Source: Sulfolobus sp. E5-1-F (GTDB taxonomy: Archaea > Thermoproteota > Thermoprotei_A > Sulfolobales > Sulfolobaceae). From it: a DNA stretch of 64,000 bases. The notes beneath the pieces were generated by a model. The model ran no database searches and had not been told where the DNA came from. It saw only the letters and a program-made list of their open reading frames with translations. Every line of letters begins with the position of its first letter. Position 1 is the first letter of the stretch. The DNA lies in contig NZ_CP045687.1 in the NCBI RefSeq assembly GCF_009601705.1, positions 1,586,001 through 1,650,000 on the forward strand. The letters run 5' to 3'. The position numbers and the translations under genes were made by a program. Positions 54,732 through 64,000 of the stretch are shown one piece after another.

Positions 54732-55991
54732 ATGAATTCATTAGACATTTTATGGCTAGCATACAAGGGATTAGTATCTAGGAAAGCAATAGCGATTTTA
54801 GCTATAATATCAGTTATGATAGGAGTAGCTAGTGTAACTATTCTAGTAGCTTTTACTCAAGGTGTGAGCCAATCTATCTTATCAGTTGTGGAGGCACTAG
54901 GACCTAATACAATTTTGGTTTTACCTAGGGGTGGTGCAAGTTTGACTCAAGCTAGTGTAGCAACCATAGCGAGTTTGCCAGGAATAAAAGCAGTTTATCC
55001 AGTAGTTAGTGGTTTCGGCGAAATAAATGCTGAAGGACAACCATTAGGAGTCAGTATAATTGGAGTAGATAACTTATCTGCACTTCTTGGTCAAGTACTA
55101 CTAGAAAGTGGGTCAGTTTATCCTCCAGTTACTTCTCCAGAAGCTGTAATTGGATCGGAAGTGGCAAACCCTGTCCCTGGTGTTTTCTTCTCTCCAGGTA
55201 ATACAATTACCGTTCAAATTTCTAGGGGTAATAGTGTAACGTTAGAAGTTGTAGGAGTACTGTCGCCATCAGGTGCTAATCCTTTATCTAATTCTGAAAC
55301 TTCTATATTTCTACCTTTAGGCGAAGCGATGGCTATTCTAAACAGAACTTCGTATAGCGAATTGATAGTTGAGGCTCAATCAGTTAACGATGTTAATAAT
55401 ATAGTGAACCTTATTGGAGAAATATATGGTAATCAATATAGTGTGATCTCAGTCCAGCAATTAATTAATACAGTATCTACTATTACGTCTGGATTTAGTT
55501 TTCTATTAATATCAGTTGCATCAATATCTCTTTTCGTAGGTGCTGTAGGGATAATGGCAATAATGTTAAGCAGAGTGTATCAGAGGATAAGAGAAATAGG
55601 TATAATGAAAACAGTAGGGTTGACAACTAGAGATATTCTTTTAGTTTTCTTGGCAGAATCTGGGATTATAGGATTAATTGGGGGAATAGTAGGTGTATTG
55701 GTAGGATTAGTGGGTACTTCGTTTATCGATCTTTTATCAGCGATAACATCTCAATCTGTGTCTAGTAGTTCAGTCAATACAAACACAGGCGGATTTAGAG
55801 GGGGTGGTTTTGGGAGATTTGGTAGTGCATCTACTTCATCTTCATCTTTCTTTACATTTAAACCAGTTATTTCGATAGAAGCTATTTTAATAGCATTAAT
55901 AGTAGCAGTTGCTGTGAGTTTAATAGCGGGGATTTATCCAGCTTGGAAGGCTGCAAAGCTTACAGCGATTGATGCGATTAGAAGAGATTAA
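54732..55991 (+). CDS. FtsX/MacB-type ABC permease
   Basis: 419 residues from ATG 54732 (after GGAGGTGATTTTTG). One N-terminal membrane helix, a large extracellular MacB_PCD-like domain (about residues 40-240, ANPVPGVFF, NTITVQISRG), then three C-terminal helices with the FtsX loop RVYQRIREIGIMKTVGLT. Gly/Phe- and Ser-rich insert before the last helix. Works with the two upstream genes; MacB-type systems act on extracytoplasmic substrates. Confidence 0.9.
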   Translation: MNSLDILWLAYKGLVSRKAIAILAIISVMIGVASVTILVAFTQGVSQSILSVVEALGPNTILVLPRGGASLTQASVATIASLPGIKAVYPVVSGFGEINAEGQPLGVSIIGVDNLSALLGQVLLESGSVYPPVTSPEAVIGSEVANPVPGVFFSPGNTITVQISRGNSVTLEVVGVLSPSGANPLSNSETSIFLPLGEAMAILNRTSYSELIVEAQSVNDVNNIVNLIGEIYGNQYSVISVQQLINTVSTITSGFSFLLISVASISLFVGAVGIMAIMLSRVYQRIREIGIMKTVGLTTRDILLVFLAESGIIGLIGGIVGVLVGLVGTSFIDLLSAITSQSVSSSSVNTNTGGFRGGGFGRFGSASTSSSSFFTFKPVISIEAILIALIVAVAVSLIAGIYPAWKAAKLTAIDAIRRD

Positions 55992-56058
55992 ATTTTTGTC
56001 TTTATAATGTATCATATAGCGTAGAGCTTAGTTTTTAGGGTTAGGAAGGAATTTGTAT

Positions 56059-56108
56059 GTGATGATGAGAGGGTCCAATGATTTGATGATTATCGCTGGA
56101 AAAACTGA
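56059..56108 (+). ncRNA. possible C/D box sRNA
   Basis: Box C GTGATGA (56059-56065), possible D' ATGA (56078-56081, non-consensus), C' TTGATGA (56083-56089) and D CTGA (56105-56108). The first guide interval is 12 nt, the second 15. Short flanking pairs are weak and the D'-C' spacer is only 1 nt. Located in the 167-nt gap between the permease and tRNA-Gly. Confidence 0.35.
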
Positions 56109-56158
56109 TAATCAGAAAGCTTAAAATAAACCTTTTATAAACAATTTTTAGTAAAGAT

Positions 56159-56600
<442 letters not shown>

Positions 56601-58745
56601 TTGCTCGTATACAACAAATATCTGCCAATACCAAAACAATTTAATGATGAATTTTGGACTGTGGAAAAGATAGAACACATTAGGTACCTCTCTTTAACTG
56701 GCAGGCCTTATAAAATATTCAATGAGGATATGAATTCTTTAAGAATATTGGACAAAGTTAAATTTAAACTTGATAAATCACCTTCAATTTCTTTAACCCC
56801 AAAGGCTAATCTGGAGCTAGAATTTTCTGGAATTTACATGAAGTCTCCTTTATATCTAGGTGACATGTCGTATGGAGCCTTAAGTGGTAATCCCAATATA
56901 GCAATTGCTACTGCAGCTGATTTAACAGAAACTCTTGCTGGCACGGGTGAAGGTGGCCTACATCCTGAGGTTGCTAAGCATAAGAGAATTTTTGTGCAGT
57001 GGGCGTCAGCTAGATTTGGTGTTGATATTAGAGTTTTAACTGCTGGTATGGGCATCGTTATAAAAATTGGCCAAGGGGCTAAGCCCGGAATTGGTGGTCA
57101 TTTACCGGGCAATAAAGTTACTGAGCCTATATCTGTCACTAGAAGAATTCCAATCGGTATAGACGCTATATCTCCAGCTCCTCACCATGATATTTATTCC
57201 ATTGAGGATCTGGGACAAAGGATAGAAGCATTAAAAGAAGCAACTGGAAAGCCGGTTTTTGTTAAAGTAGCTGCAACTAATTATATTCCTTACATAGTTT
57301 CTGGTATTGCCAGAATGGGGGCAGATGGTGTTATAATAGATGGTCATGGAGCAGGGACTGGTGCTACTCCTGTTGTAATAAGAGATAACGTTGGAATACC
57401 AATAGAACTGGCCGTAGCTTCAGCTGATAAGATTTTAAGGAGAGAAGGCCTTAGGGATAAATTTACTATTATAGCCGCTGGTAGAGTTTCGTCAGCAACG
57501 GATGCTGCTAAACTATTTGCTTTAGGTGCTGACGTGGTGAGCGTTGGTACCGGGGCCTTAATAGCTATGGGTTGTGTAATGGTGCATAAGTGCCATGTAG
57601 GTTCATGCCCTACAGGTTTAACTGCAAAGATTGATGGAACTAGAGTAGTTGATGTAGAATTCGGCGTTAAAATGTTAGTTAATTTTATCAATGGATTTTC
57701 CATGGAGTTAGCTAATATTTTAGATAATTTAGGTTTAAGTGATATTAAGGAACTTAGAGGTAAAAGAGAGTTACTTTATGGCCATGGTTTGAGTAAAGAT
57801 ACGTTAGAAATTCTAGGAATTGAAGGTACGGAGGATGAAGTAAATCCTAAATTGGGAGAGTTATGGAATAGGAGACTTACTGCTTACATGCATGAACTGA
57901 TGAATAAGGGAAATCCAGTAATAACTAGTATGGGTAGTACTGCACCACCTGACGTAGAGAAACCCGCTAGAATAATTGATTGGCTTAGATCGGATGGAGC
58001 CCAGGTTACTAGACCTTCAATAGATCCCTATAGAGAAGATGTAGATACTTCCTTTTATCTTAAAGGTGGAGATATATACCTATCACTCCCAATAATCTTC
58101 GATATTACTGATGCTCCTTTAGAGTATAAGGAAGCGTTTAGTTGGAGTGCTCTAGCTTTATCTTCAGCAGTTTTCGACTATGAAACTATTGACAAATATG
58201 CAGAAGTGTTCATAAGTAGTGATGGGAAAGGTATTGCTAGATGGAGTAAGAGTGACATCTACGAGAACTCATATCTTCTGATACCTGCAGATGAAAACGT
58301 AATAGACGAAGTAATTGGAATGGGCGTTCAAGGGTTTATAGTTGATGAGGATAGTGGCAATAGTGATTTGGAATTGGTAGTTAGTGCTTTAGATACTAAA
58401 TTAAAGGAAGTCGGTGTTAGAAATCATTATGATATTTTGGCTAAATCGAGTAGACTCAGACATTCTGCGGATGCTTTTAAATTAGTTCTATTAGGTGCTG
58501 ATTCTGTTATTATGCCTTATTTTATTTTAGAAAAAGCCATAGGTGAGGGAAATAAAGGAAATTTGAAAGAGAAAGCCTTCAGTCTTATAGCTGGAATGAA
58601 GAAGGAAATAGCTTTGCTGGCAGGTGCAGCTGGAGTTTATAGCGTCCAATCTACTTTGACCGGTAACCGGGAGTTATTACGTTCTATCAATTTGAACTAT
58701 TCTATAAGGAGAGCACTTAGAATAAAACCAGCGGGGTCTTTATGA
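56601..58745 (+). CDS. glutamate synthase, FMN/Fe-S synthase subunit
   Basis: 714 residues from TTG 56601. The FMN-binding glutamate-synthase domain is clear: [58 protein letters not shown], and the 3Fe-4S cysteines [14 protein letters not shown]. About 240 additional C-terminal residues form another alpha/beta domain. Converts 2-oxoglutarate and ammonia from glutamine to glutamate. Overlaps the amidotransferase subunit by 4 nt. The TTG start is the best available but unproven. Confidence 0.9.
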   Translation: MLVYNKYLPIPKQFNDEFWTVEKIEHIRYLSLTGRPYKIFNEDMNSLRILDKVKFKLDKSPSISLTPKANLELEFSGIYMKSPLYLGDMSYGALSGNPNIAIATAADLTETLAGTGEGGLHPEVAKHKRIFVQWASARFGVDIRVLTAGMGIVIKIGQGAKPGIGGHLPGNKVTEPISVTRRIPIGIDAISPAPHHDIYSIEDLGQRIEALKEATGKPVFVKVAATNYIPYIVSGIARMGADGVIIDGHGAGTGATPVVIRDNVGIPIELAVASADKILRREGLRDKFTIIAAGRVSSATDAAKLFALGADVVSVGTGALIAMGCVMVHKCHVGSCPTGLTAKIDGTRVVDVEFGVKMLVNFINGFSMELANILDNLGLSDIKELRGKRELLYGHGLSKDTLEILGIEGTEDEVNPKLGELWNRRLTAYMHELMNKGNPVITSMGSTAPPDVEKPARIIDWLRSDGAQVTRPSIDPYREDVDTSFYLKGGDIYLSLPIIFDITDAPLEYKEAFSWSALALSSAVFDYETIDKYAEVFISSDGKGIARWSKSDIYENSYLLIPADENVIDEVIGMGVQGFIVDEDSGNSDLELVVSALDTKLKEVGVRNHYDILAKSSRLRHSADAFKLVLLGADSVIMPYFILEKAIGEGNKGNLKEKAFSLIAGMKKEIALLAGAAGVYSVQSTLTGNRELLRSINLNYSIRRALRIKPAGSL

Positions 58746-60724
58746 TGGTTGAATACTATCCTTCTGATTGTGGTGTTTTTGCGATCTTAAGGAAAAGAAA
58801 TTCTCCAAAAGTCAAAGGAAATTTAGTTGTAAGAGCAATAGATAGAGTTAGATACAGAGGTAGTGATAAAGGAGCCGGATTTGCTGTATTTAATTTGGAA
58901 AAAAGAAACTATTATGTTATTAAAGCGTTTTATGAGGGAAACCCAGCTGAACTAAAGGAGATGTTTAGCAAGTATGGTGTAGAAGTTAAGAACGTTGAGT
59001 TGTTAACCAAGTATTCGACTCTGTGTGATTGTAATCTTATTGCCTTAGGTGATATAAATGAGATTAGGAAGGCCATAAGGAATATAAATGAGATGATATG
59101 GAATGGTAAAGAAAGGAAAGGCAGAATATATAGCGTTGGTAGCTCCCTTCATGTGTATAAAGGTGTTGGATATCCTAGAGATGTAGCAGAAAAATATCGT
59201 GTTGAGGAGTTAGAAGGTGATTTATGGCTTGCACATACCAGACAACCCACCAATTCTCCTGGCTACTATCCATTTTGGTCTCATCCCTTTTCCTCGTTTA
59301 ATGTTGCTATAGTCCACAATGGCGATGTTAGTTCATTCGGAGCTAACGTAGAATATTTGAATTCAAGAGGGCTAAGTAGTTTTGTAGGAACTGATAGTGA
59401 AGTATTAGCTTTCTTATTTGAGGAACTCATTGCTGAAGGTTTAACTATTGAAGAGGCAGTAAAGATTCTAATTAATCCATCAAGAAGATTCAATGCCTTA
59501 CCCAAAGATATTGATTATTTGTATAGAAATGCTAGGCTCGATGGTCCCTTTACAGCAATTATTGGTTACGATTCAGGTGATGATTTATATTTGATAGCAA
59601 TAGCCGATAGATCTAAGTTTAGGCCGGCAATAGTTGGTGAGGATGAGTCGTATTATTATGTAGCAAGCGAGGAGAATGAAATTAGGGAAATAAGCCCTAA
59701 AGCTAAAGTTTGGACGCTTAAACCTGGTTCTTACTTTATTGCATCCTATAAAAAGGGTATTATATCGTATGGAAGAAGCGACGAAGAGTTAAAGACATTT
59801 TCTCCTCCACCAATAATGGTCCCAGAAAAGTATGATATTAATGCCTATAATATAGGGTACAAGGAGTTAAATTATGAGATTCTCAAGTTAGCTGAAAAAG
59901 GAAAGAGAGAAATAACAGTCGCTAATGTTTTAGGTCATAGATATATTGGGATAAACCTACCGGCTAGAAACATAAACAATTTGAGAATCAACCTTTATGG
60001 TGTAGTAGGAAATGCTATGGCAAATCTAAACGAGGGTAATGAATTTTACGTCTATGGGAATGTCGCTGATGATTGTTGTGATACTATGCATGGAGGAAAA
60101 GTAGTGATTTACGGTGACGCGAGAGACGTTTTAGCTCAGACTTTTCAGAATGGTAAGATTTTCGTTAAGGGTAATGCTGGAAATAGGGTTGGTATTCAAA
60201 TGAGGGAGTATAAGGATAAACGACCTTATCTTATAATAGGCGGTATTGTTGATGATTATTTAGGCGAATATATGGCTGGAGGTGTAATAATAGTATTTGG
60301 TAAGGGGTTTAACGGAGAACCAGTGGGAAACTTCGTGGGAACGGGAATGGTAAGGGGTAGAATATATATAAGAGGCAAGGTTTCCCCGTCAAAGCTAGGA
60401 TTGCAACCACCCAAATATGAGGTGATGAGATTACTAAAAGCACTATTTGTAGAGGGTTTAATTTCTAGTGAGGAATACGATTCGCTGAAGAACGAAGAGT
60501 ATATTGAGATTGTTAATAAGTTAGAAGGAGAAGCAAAGGAGTATGCAAGAAAATTGTTTGAAGAGAAAATCGGAGTCCCGACGTATGAATACAGAGAATT
60601 AACTGAGGAAGAGTTTAAGGAACTTTACCCGGTAGTTGATGAATATTCTAAAGATATGATGGACTACTCTTATACTGAACTTTTAAAGGAAAAGTTTACT
60701 GTAATAACTGCTAGAAAATTATAG
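58742..60724 (+). CDS. glutamate synthase, amidotransferase + GXGXG subunit
   Basis: 660 residues. Class II glutamine amidotransferase at the N-terminus, with [11 protein letters not shown] (Cys10 the likely nucleophile after propeptide removal) and [13 protein letters not shown]. The C-terminal GXGXG beta-helix is visible in [20 protein letters not shown] and [11 protein letters not shown], ending [11 protein letters not shown]. Bacterial GltB carries all domains in one chain; here amidotransferase and GXGXG form one subunit and the synthase another. Tail-to-tail with the next gene (14 bp). Confidence 0.88.
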   Translation: MMVEYYPSDCGVFAILRKRNSPKVKGNLVVRAIDRVRYRGSDKGAGFAVFNLEKRNYYVIKAFYEGNPAELKEMFSKYGVEVKNVELLTKYSTLCDCNLIALGDINEIRKAIRNINEMIWNGKERKGRIYSVGSSLHVYKGVGYPRDVAEKYRVEELEGDLWLAHTRQPTNSPGYYPFWSHPFSSFNVAIVHNGDVSSFGANVEYLNSRGLSSFVGTDSEVLAFLFEELIAEGLTIEEAVKILINPSRRFNALPKDIDYLYRNARLDGPFTAIIGYDSGDDLYLIAIADRSKFRPAIVGEDESYYYVASEENEIREISPKAKVWTLKPGSYFIASYKKGIISYGRSDEELKTFSPPPIMVPEKYDINAYNIGYKELNYEILKLAEKGKREITVANVLGHRYIGINLPARNINNLRINLYGVVGNAMANLNEGNEFYVYGNVADDCCDTMHGGKVVIYGDARDVLAQTFQNGKIFVKGNAGNRVGIQMREYKDKRPYLIIGGIVDDYLGEYMAGGVIIVFGKGFNGEPVGNFVGTGMVRGRIYIRGKVSPSKLGLQPPKYEVMRLLKALFVEGLISSEEYDSLKNEEYIEIVNKLEGEAKEYARKLFEEKIGVPTYEYRELTEEEFKELYPVVDEYSKDMMDYSYTELLKEKFTVITARKL

Positions 60725-61778
60725 AAGATATTTCGTTGAAGATATTTCGCTTGAAGTTTTCTTTACTGAAATTTAGGGCCCTATTTCTCATTTCCCTTCT
60801 TAACTCTATATTTTCCTTTTCCAATAAGCTCTTTAATAGAATAACAGCTTCTTCTATGTCTGAGTACGAGAATTCGGGAACGACTTCATAGGCCCCACTC
60901 TCTTTAGGGACTATTGGGATAACTCCACTTGCCATTGCTTCTATGACTGGTATACCAAAATGCTCTCCTATCGTTGCATGGAAATAGATTTTAGCCCGTG
61001 ACAGCACCTTAAGCAATTCCTCTCTTGATAAATCAGTAAGAATTTCTACGTCAGCGTTAAGTTCTCTCTTAAGCTTAATTAACTTATTCAGATAGTCTTT
61101 TTCATTCAGGGAACCGATGATTATGCCTTTAACTCCACTTTTAGCTGCTAAAAAGATTGAATTTTCAAGCATTTTCCCTCTTTCTATTCTTCCTATTGTA
61201 ACAAAGAAATTTTCCCTTTTTTCCTCACTATATGCTCTTTGGAAATATTCTATATCCACTGGAGGATATATTACTTTAGGCTCATTTATTTCATAAACTT
61301 CAGCTATCGCCTTTGCTGAATAGCGAGAATTTGCTATTATCTTTGCTTTTTTCGCCTCGTCTTTTATCTTATTTATAACAAGACGAAATGGTAATAAATA
61401 AAGTTTCCAAAAGAGAGATCTGGTATACTTGCTTGGCAAATTAGCTATTGAAGGTGCTCCAGCGTAAATTACATGTGGAGCTATTTCTGATAATGGTATA
61501 GGAACTCCGGATGCGTTTAGGTACAAATCTGGTTTTACCTTTTTTGCCGTATAATAGGTCAATAACCTTTGATACTTATCTAGCTTTGGTAAATGAAAAG
61601 GTAACGTATATATTGAGGGTATTGATGTATCATAAGGTTTTGCAAAGCTTATTGTAACATAATCTATTTTTCTTTCCTCTAGCATTTCAAAAAATGATTT
61701 ATATATATTTCCCTCACCACTATAACCTCTACTCATTCCTAAGCCATGGGCTATTACTGCAACCTTTATTTTCCTCAT
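60711..61778 (-). CDS. glycosyltransferase, GT4/GT1-like
   Basis: 355 residues. GT-B fold: N-terminal [21 protein letters not shown]-terminal donor-binding region with [16 protein letters not shown], then [24 protein letters not shown], the E-x7-E-type motif of family 4. No membrane helix. Probably glycan assembly for surface glycoproteins or lipids, with the divergent GT2 gene. Substrate not predictable. Confidence 0.88.
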   Translation of the reverse strand: MRKIKVAVIAHGLGMSRGYSGEGNIYKSFFEMLEERKIDYVTISFAKPYDTSIPSIYTLPFHLPKLDKYQRLLTYYTAKKVKPDLYLNASGVPIPLSEIAPHVIYAGAPSIANLPSKYTRSLFWKLYLLPFRLVINKIKDEAKKAKIIANSRYSAKAIAEVYEINEPKVIYPPVDIEYFQRAYSEEKRENFFVTIGRIERGKMLENSIFLAAKSGVKGIIIGSLNEKDYLNKLIKLKRELNADVEILTDLSREELLKVLSRAKIYFHATIGEHFGIPVIEAMASGVIPIVPKESGAYEVVPEFSYSDIEEAVILLKSLLEKENIELRREMRNRALNFSKENFKRNIFNEISSIIF

Positions 61779-61797
61779 ATTTCATTATTACTTCTAG

Positions 61798-62685
61798 ATG
61801 GTTCAGATTATAATACCAGTGGGTCCTAATGATAGGCTAGATTGGGTTAAAAGAAGTGTGAATTCAGCGTTATCACAACCAGTTGATAAGGTTATAATTT
61901 ATGATAATAGCGAAAGAAATGATATCTATAATTTTTTTCAAGAATTGAAGGATAAATTAGTTTATATTAAGGATAAGAGAATGAAAAAGGTTAACATGGC
62001 TAGATTACGTAATAAGATGCTCTCACTGACTGACGATAAATACGTAATCATGCTAGATAGTGATGTAGTTATACCCGTCGGATACGCTAATAAAATTGTA
62101 AATAAATTGGAAAATGGAGTAGCATATAGCTGGATGCACTATGCTTATTCTGAAGAGGAAATTGAAAACCCATTATCTTTATCTGAAAATAATCCTAATT
62201 TAGGATGTGCGGGACTTAATTTAGAGATAATTAAGAAAGGAATTGGTTATTTTGATGAACGATATGAAAGAGATGAGGATGTATGGCTTTACGCAAAACT
62301 AAAAAAGGCCGGATACAAAGTAGAGCCAGCTGACGGCAGATGCTTACATCTTAATAAGGTTCACGCAAGGCTCAATTTATCTTCATCAATTGTTGAAGCT
62401 AAGAGAAATCTTTGGAGGAGTAAATACGACATCATGCTAATGTTTGATGGTCTTACAGATGTTATCTTTTTAACGGGTTACTCTTACTATGGCAGTTACT
62501 ATATATTGGCAATTTTATCGGCTATTTTTCATCCCTTAGCTTTCCTCTATTTACCACTCATAGGTTATGGTATCTACTATTATAAGGGACCAAAGAAATA
62601 TTTACTAAATTTAATCCCAGGTTTAGCTTTGGCAATCTCATTTCCTTACGGCCTATGGTATAACCTTATCCAAAAGGTCAAGTAA
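61798..62685 (+). CDS. membrane-anchored family 2 glycosyltransferase
   Basis: 295 residues. GT-A fold: [21 protein letters not shown], the metal-binding DxD-type [14 protein letters not shown], and [20 protein letters not shown]. Two or three membrane helices at the C-terminus ([20 protein letters not shown]). Divergent from the GT4 gene, with only 19 nt between them; its 3' end overlaps the deaminase gene by 33 bp. Confidence 0.87.
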   Translation: MVQIIIPVGPNDRLDWVKRSVNSALSQPVDKVIIYDNSERNDIYNFFQELKDKLVYIKDKRMKKVNMARLRNKMLSLTDDKYVIMLDSDVVIPVGYANKIVNKLENGVAYSWMHYAYSEEEIENPLSLSENNPNLGCAGLNLEIIKKGIGYFDERYERDEDVWLYAKLKKAGYKVEPADGRCLHLNKVHARLNLSSSIVEAKRNLWRSKYDIMLMFDGLTDVIFLTGYSYYGSYYILAILSAIFHPLAFLYLPLIGYGIYYYKGPKKYLLNLIPGLALAISFPYGLWYNLIQKVK

Positions 62686-63888
62686 TTCTCTTCTTCTCCT
62701 ATTAAACTCTCTCTCTATTTCTTCGTCATAAACTATTCTTCCGTTTACTATAACCTTTGCTACATGTTCACCTACAGCATAATAAACAATATTTGAAAGA
62801 ATCCTATCCTTTTTTAACGGATACAATTTATCTTTCTTCAATAGTACTATATCAGCGATATAACCTTCCTCTATCTTTCCACCTTTTAAATTAATAAGCT
62901 TATATCCATTTTCTGTCGCAGCCTTAAATACATGATATGCTTTTATTCCAACATCCCAGTATGAATGCCTTTGAAGTAATACTGCATTCTTCATTTCTCT
63001 AAACATATCTAGCGAATTATTACTTGCTGCTCCATCAGTACCTATAGTTACGTTTACTCCATTTTCTATTAACTCTTTAAATGGAAAGGAACCTGCGGTA
63101 GCAAGCTTCATATTTGAAGTAGGGCAGTGGGTTGCATGGGTCACATATCGTAATTCCCAATTAGCGACCCATCCTAGATGAACTAATTGCGTATTTCTCA
63201 CGAGTTCCAGTTCGTTCAATAACTCTACTGGGAATTTACCATACTTTTTCTTTATCTCGTAAATCTCACTTCTAGTCTCAGATATGTGAAGGTGAATCCA
63301 GGTATTTGTTTCTTCTGCGAGTTGTTTAGCTAATTTTAAAGTGTCTATAGACGTTGAATATATGCTATGTACATTTACGATTGGTTTGAATAACCTGCTT
63401 GCTTTAAGTTGTCTTTGTTTTTTATCTATCTCATAAGGATCAAATAAACTATTGAGAAACGTAAAACCCGCGTAAGCTCTTATTCCGTACTTTTCGGCGA
63501 TTTCTTTTACCCCTTCAGGGTTAAAATACATATCTATGAAGGCTGTAGTTCCTTTTGATAGCATTTCCATTACAGCCAGTTCTGAGGCTATGTTCATTTC
63601 ATTTATTTTGAAAACTTTTTCAAATTCCCACATTTTTTCTAACCATTCTGTTAGTTCAGCATCGTCATAGTATCCACGTAATGCTACCATTGGAGTATGT
63701 GTATGCGCGTTAACTAATCCAGGTATTGCAACGTATTCTGAGCAATCTAACTCGTCTCCCTCAACTTCTCTTCCTATTTCCTTTATATATCCATCTTGTA
63801 CAACTATGTTAGTGTTTTCCAATATTTTATCATGATTTACGATAAATCTACAATTTTTTAACGTATATCTGTTATTTCGTATCTCCAT
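62653..63888 (-). CDS. amidohydrolase, MTA/SAH deaminase type
   Basis: 411 residues. Metal ligands HTHTPM, a central HLHISETR and [20 protein letters not shown] and GTDGAASNN follow the ATZ/TRZ deaminase order seen in 5'-methylthioadenosine/S-adenosylhomocysteine deaminase. Likely purine-nucleoside or MTA salvage; guanine/cytosine-type substrates cannot be ruled out. Start overlaps the upstream gene's stop by 31 bp; no clear internal start, so a later one is uncertain. Confidence 0.85.
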   Translation of the reverse strand: MEIRNNRYTLKNCRFIVNHDKILENTNIVVQDGYIKEIGREVEGDELDCSEYVAIPGLVNAHTHTPMVALRGYYDDAELTEWLEKMWEFEKVFKINEMNIASELAVMEMLSKGTTAFIDMYFNPEGVKEIAEKYGIRAYAGFTFLNSLFDPYEIDKKQRQLKASRLFKPIVNVHSIYSTSIDTLKLAKQLAEETNTWIHLHISETRSEIYEIKKKYGKFPVELLNELELVRNTQLVHLGWVANWELRYVTHATHCPTSNMKLATAGSFPFKELIENGVNVTIGTDGAASNNSLDMFREMKNAVLLQRHSYWDVGIKAYHVFKAATENGYKLINLKGGKIEEGYIADIVLLKKDKLYPLKKDRILSNIVYYAVGEHVAKVIVNGRIVYDEEIEREFNRRRRELLDLLDKVIP

Positions 63889-64000
63889 TCATATTCACTT
63901 ATTCTTTTTAATTTACCTTTCACTCTTAATTGCGTTTTGAAAAGTGGAGCATAGGTTACAAAAGTTTCAGCTTCTCCACCCTCAAATGCGGGGTTAAATC
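63858..64000 (-). CDS. Dph6-like protein, C-terminal end
   Basis: Only the last 46 codons are in the window; the frame runs on beyond the edge. [20 protein letters not shown] matches the C-terminal signature of the diphthine-ammonia ligase/ATP-binding family, GEGGE-ETFV. Dph6 completes diphthamide on elongation factor 2. Part of the same leftward unit as the deaminase, which it overlaps by 31 bp. Confidence 0.8.
   Translation of the reverse strand, partial: FNPAFEGGEAETFVTYAPLFKTQLRVKGKLKRISEYEWRYEITDIR

Overview
The window is a piece of a Sulfolobales chromosome (Sulfolobus/Saccharolobus type). It is AT-rich, has archaeal TATA-type promoters and GGTGA-type ribosome binding sites, and carries a complete archaeal ribosomal-protein supercluster, Ced DNA-import genes, archaeal glutamate synthase subunits, and an integrated crenarchaeal conjugative plasmid. 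Species cannot be fixed from sequence alone.

Region 1 (1-21911) is chromosomal. It starts with the 3' end of leuB, then ileS and a SPOUT methyltransferase. A dense co-directional block follows: L3, L4, L23, L2, S19, L22, S3, L29, RNase P Rpp29, S17, L14, L24, S4e, L5, S14, S8, L6, L32e, L19e, L18, S5, L30, L15, SecY, AdkA, an EMC3-like DUF106 protein, L34e and Cmk. CedA1, CedA and a CedA2-like gene follow directly, then archease and a convergent archaemetzincin. A probable H/ACA guide RNA (minus strand) lies just before tRNA-Phe(GAA). rps3 and ileS have no canonical start codon where the reading frame needs one.

Region 2 (21952-51363) is a ~29.4-kb integrated conjugative plasmid, bounded by a 34-bp direct repeat of the tRNA-Phe 3' half. 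Its integrase gene is uninterrupted. From left to right it holds: the integrase; a leftward operon of small regulators (ribbon-helix-helix, coiled coil and others); a first DUF5678/retropepsin-like protease module with two wHTH regulators; a PIP-box protein and two wHTH proteins beside a 1.7-kb non-coding, repeat-bearing origin-like region; a type IV secretion-like conjugation set (VirD4/TraG-like ATPase, VirB6-like, VirB2-like and VirB3-like membrane proteins, a large surface protein, VirB4-like ATPase); inside it a second module (DUF5678-Panacea plus SDH/SppA-type serine protease, with two wHTH regulators); nested insertion sequences (IS200/IS605 inside an ISH3/IS4-type element); and a wHTH-HEPN pair at the right end. 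At least 15 copies of a short motif close to TAAACTGGGGAGTTTA are scattered through the element, in coding and non-coding DNA and in several reading frames. None was seen in the chromosomal flanks.

Region 3 (51364-64000) is chromosome again: a MacB/LolD-type ABC ATPase, a secreted multi-repeat surface protein and an FtsX-type permease; a possible C/D sRNA; tRNA-Gly(CCC); two glutamate synthase subunits; two glycosyltransferases; an MTA/SAH-type deaminase; and the 3' end of a Dph6-like gene.

The most unusual content is the pair of parallel DUF5678-protease modules, each with its own palindrome family and its own pair of winged-helix regulators, in one mobile element.
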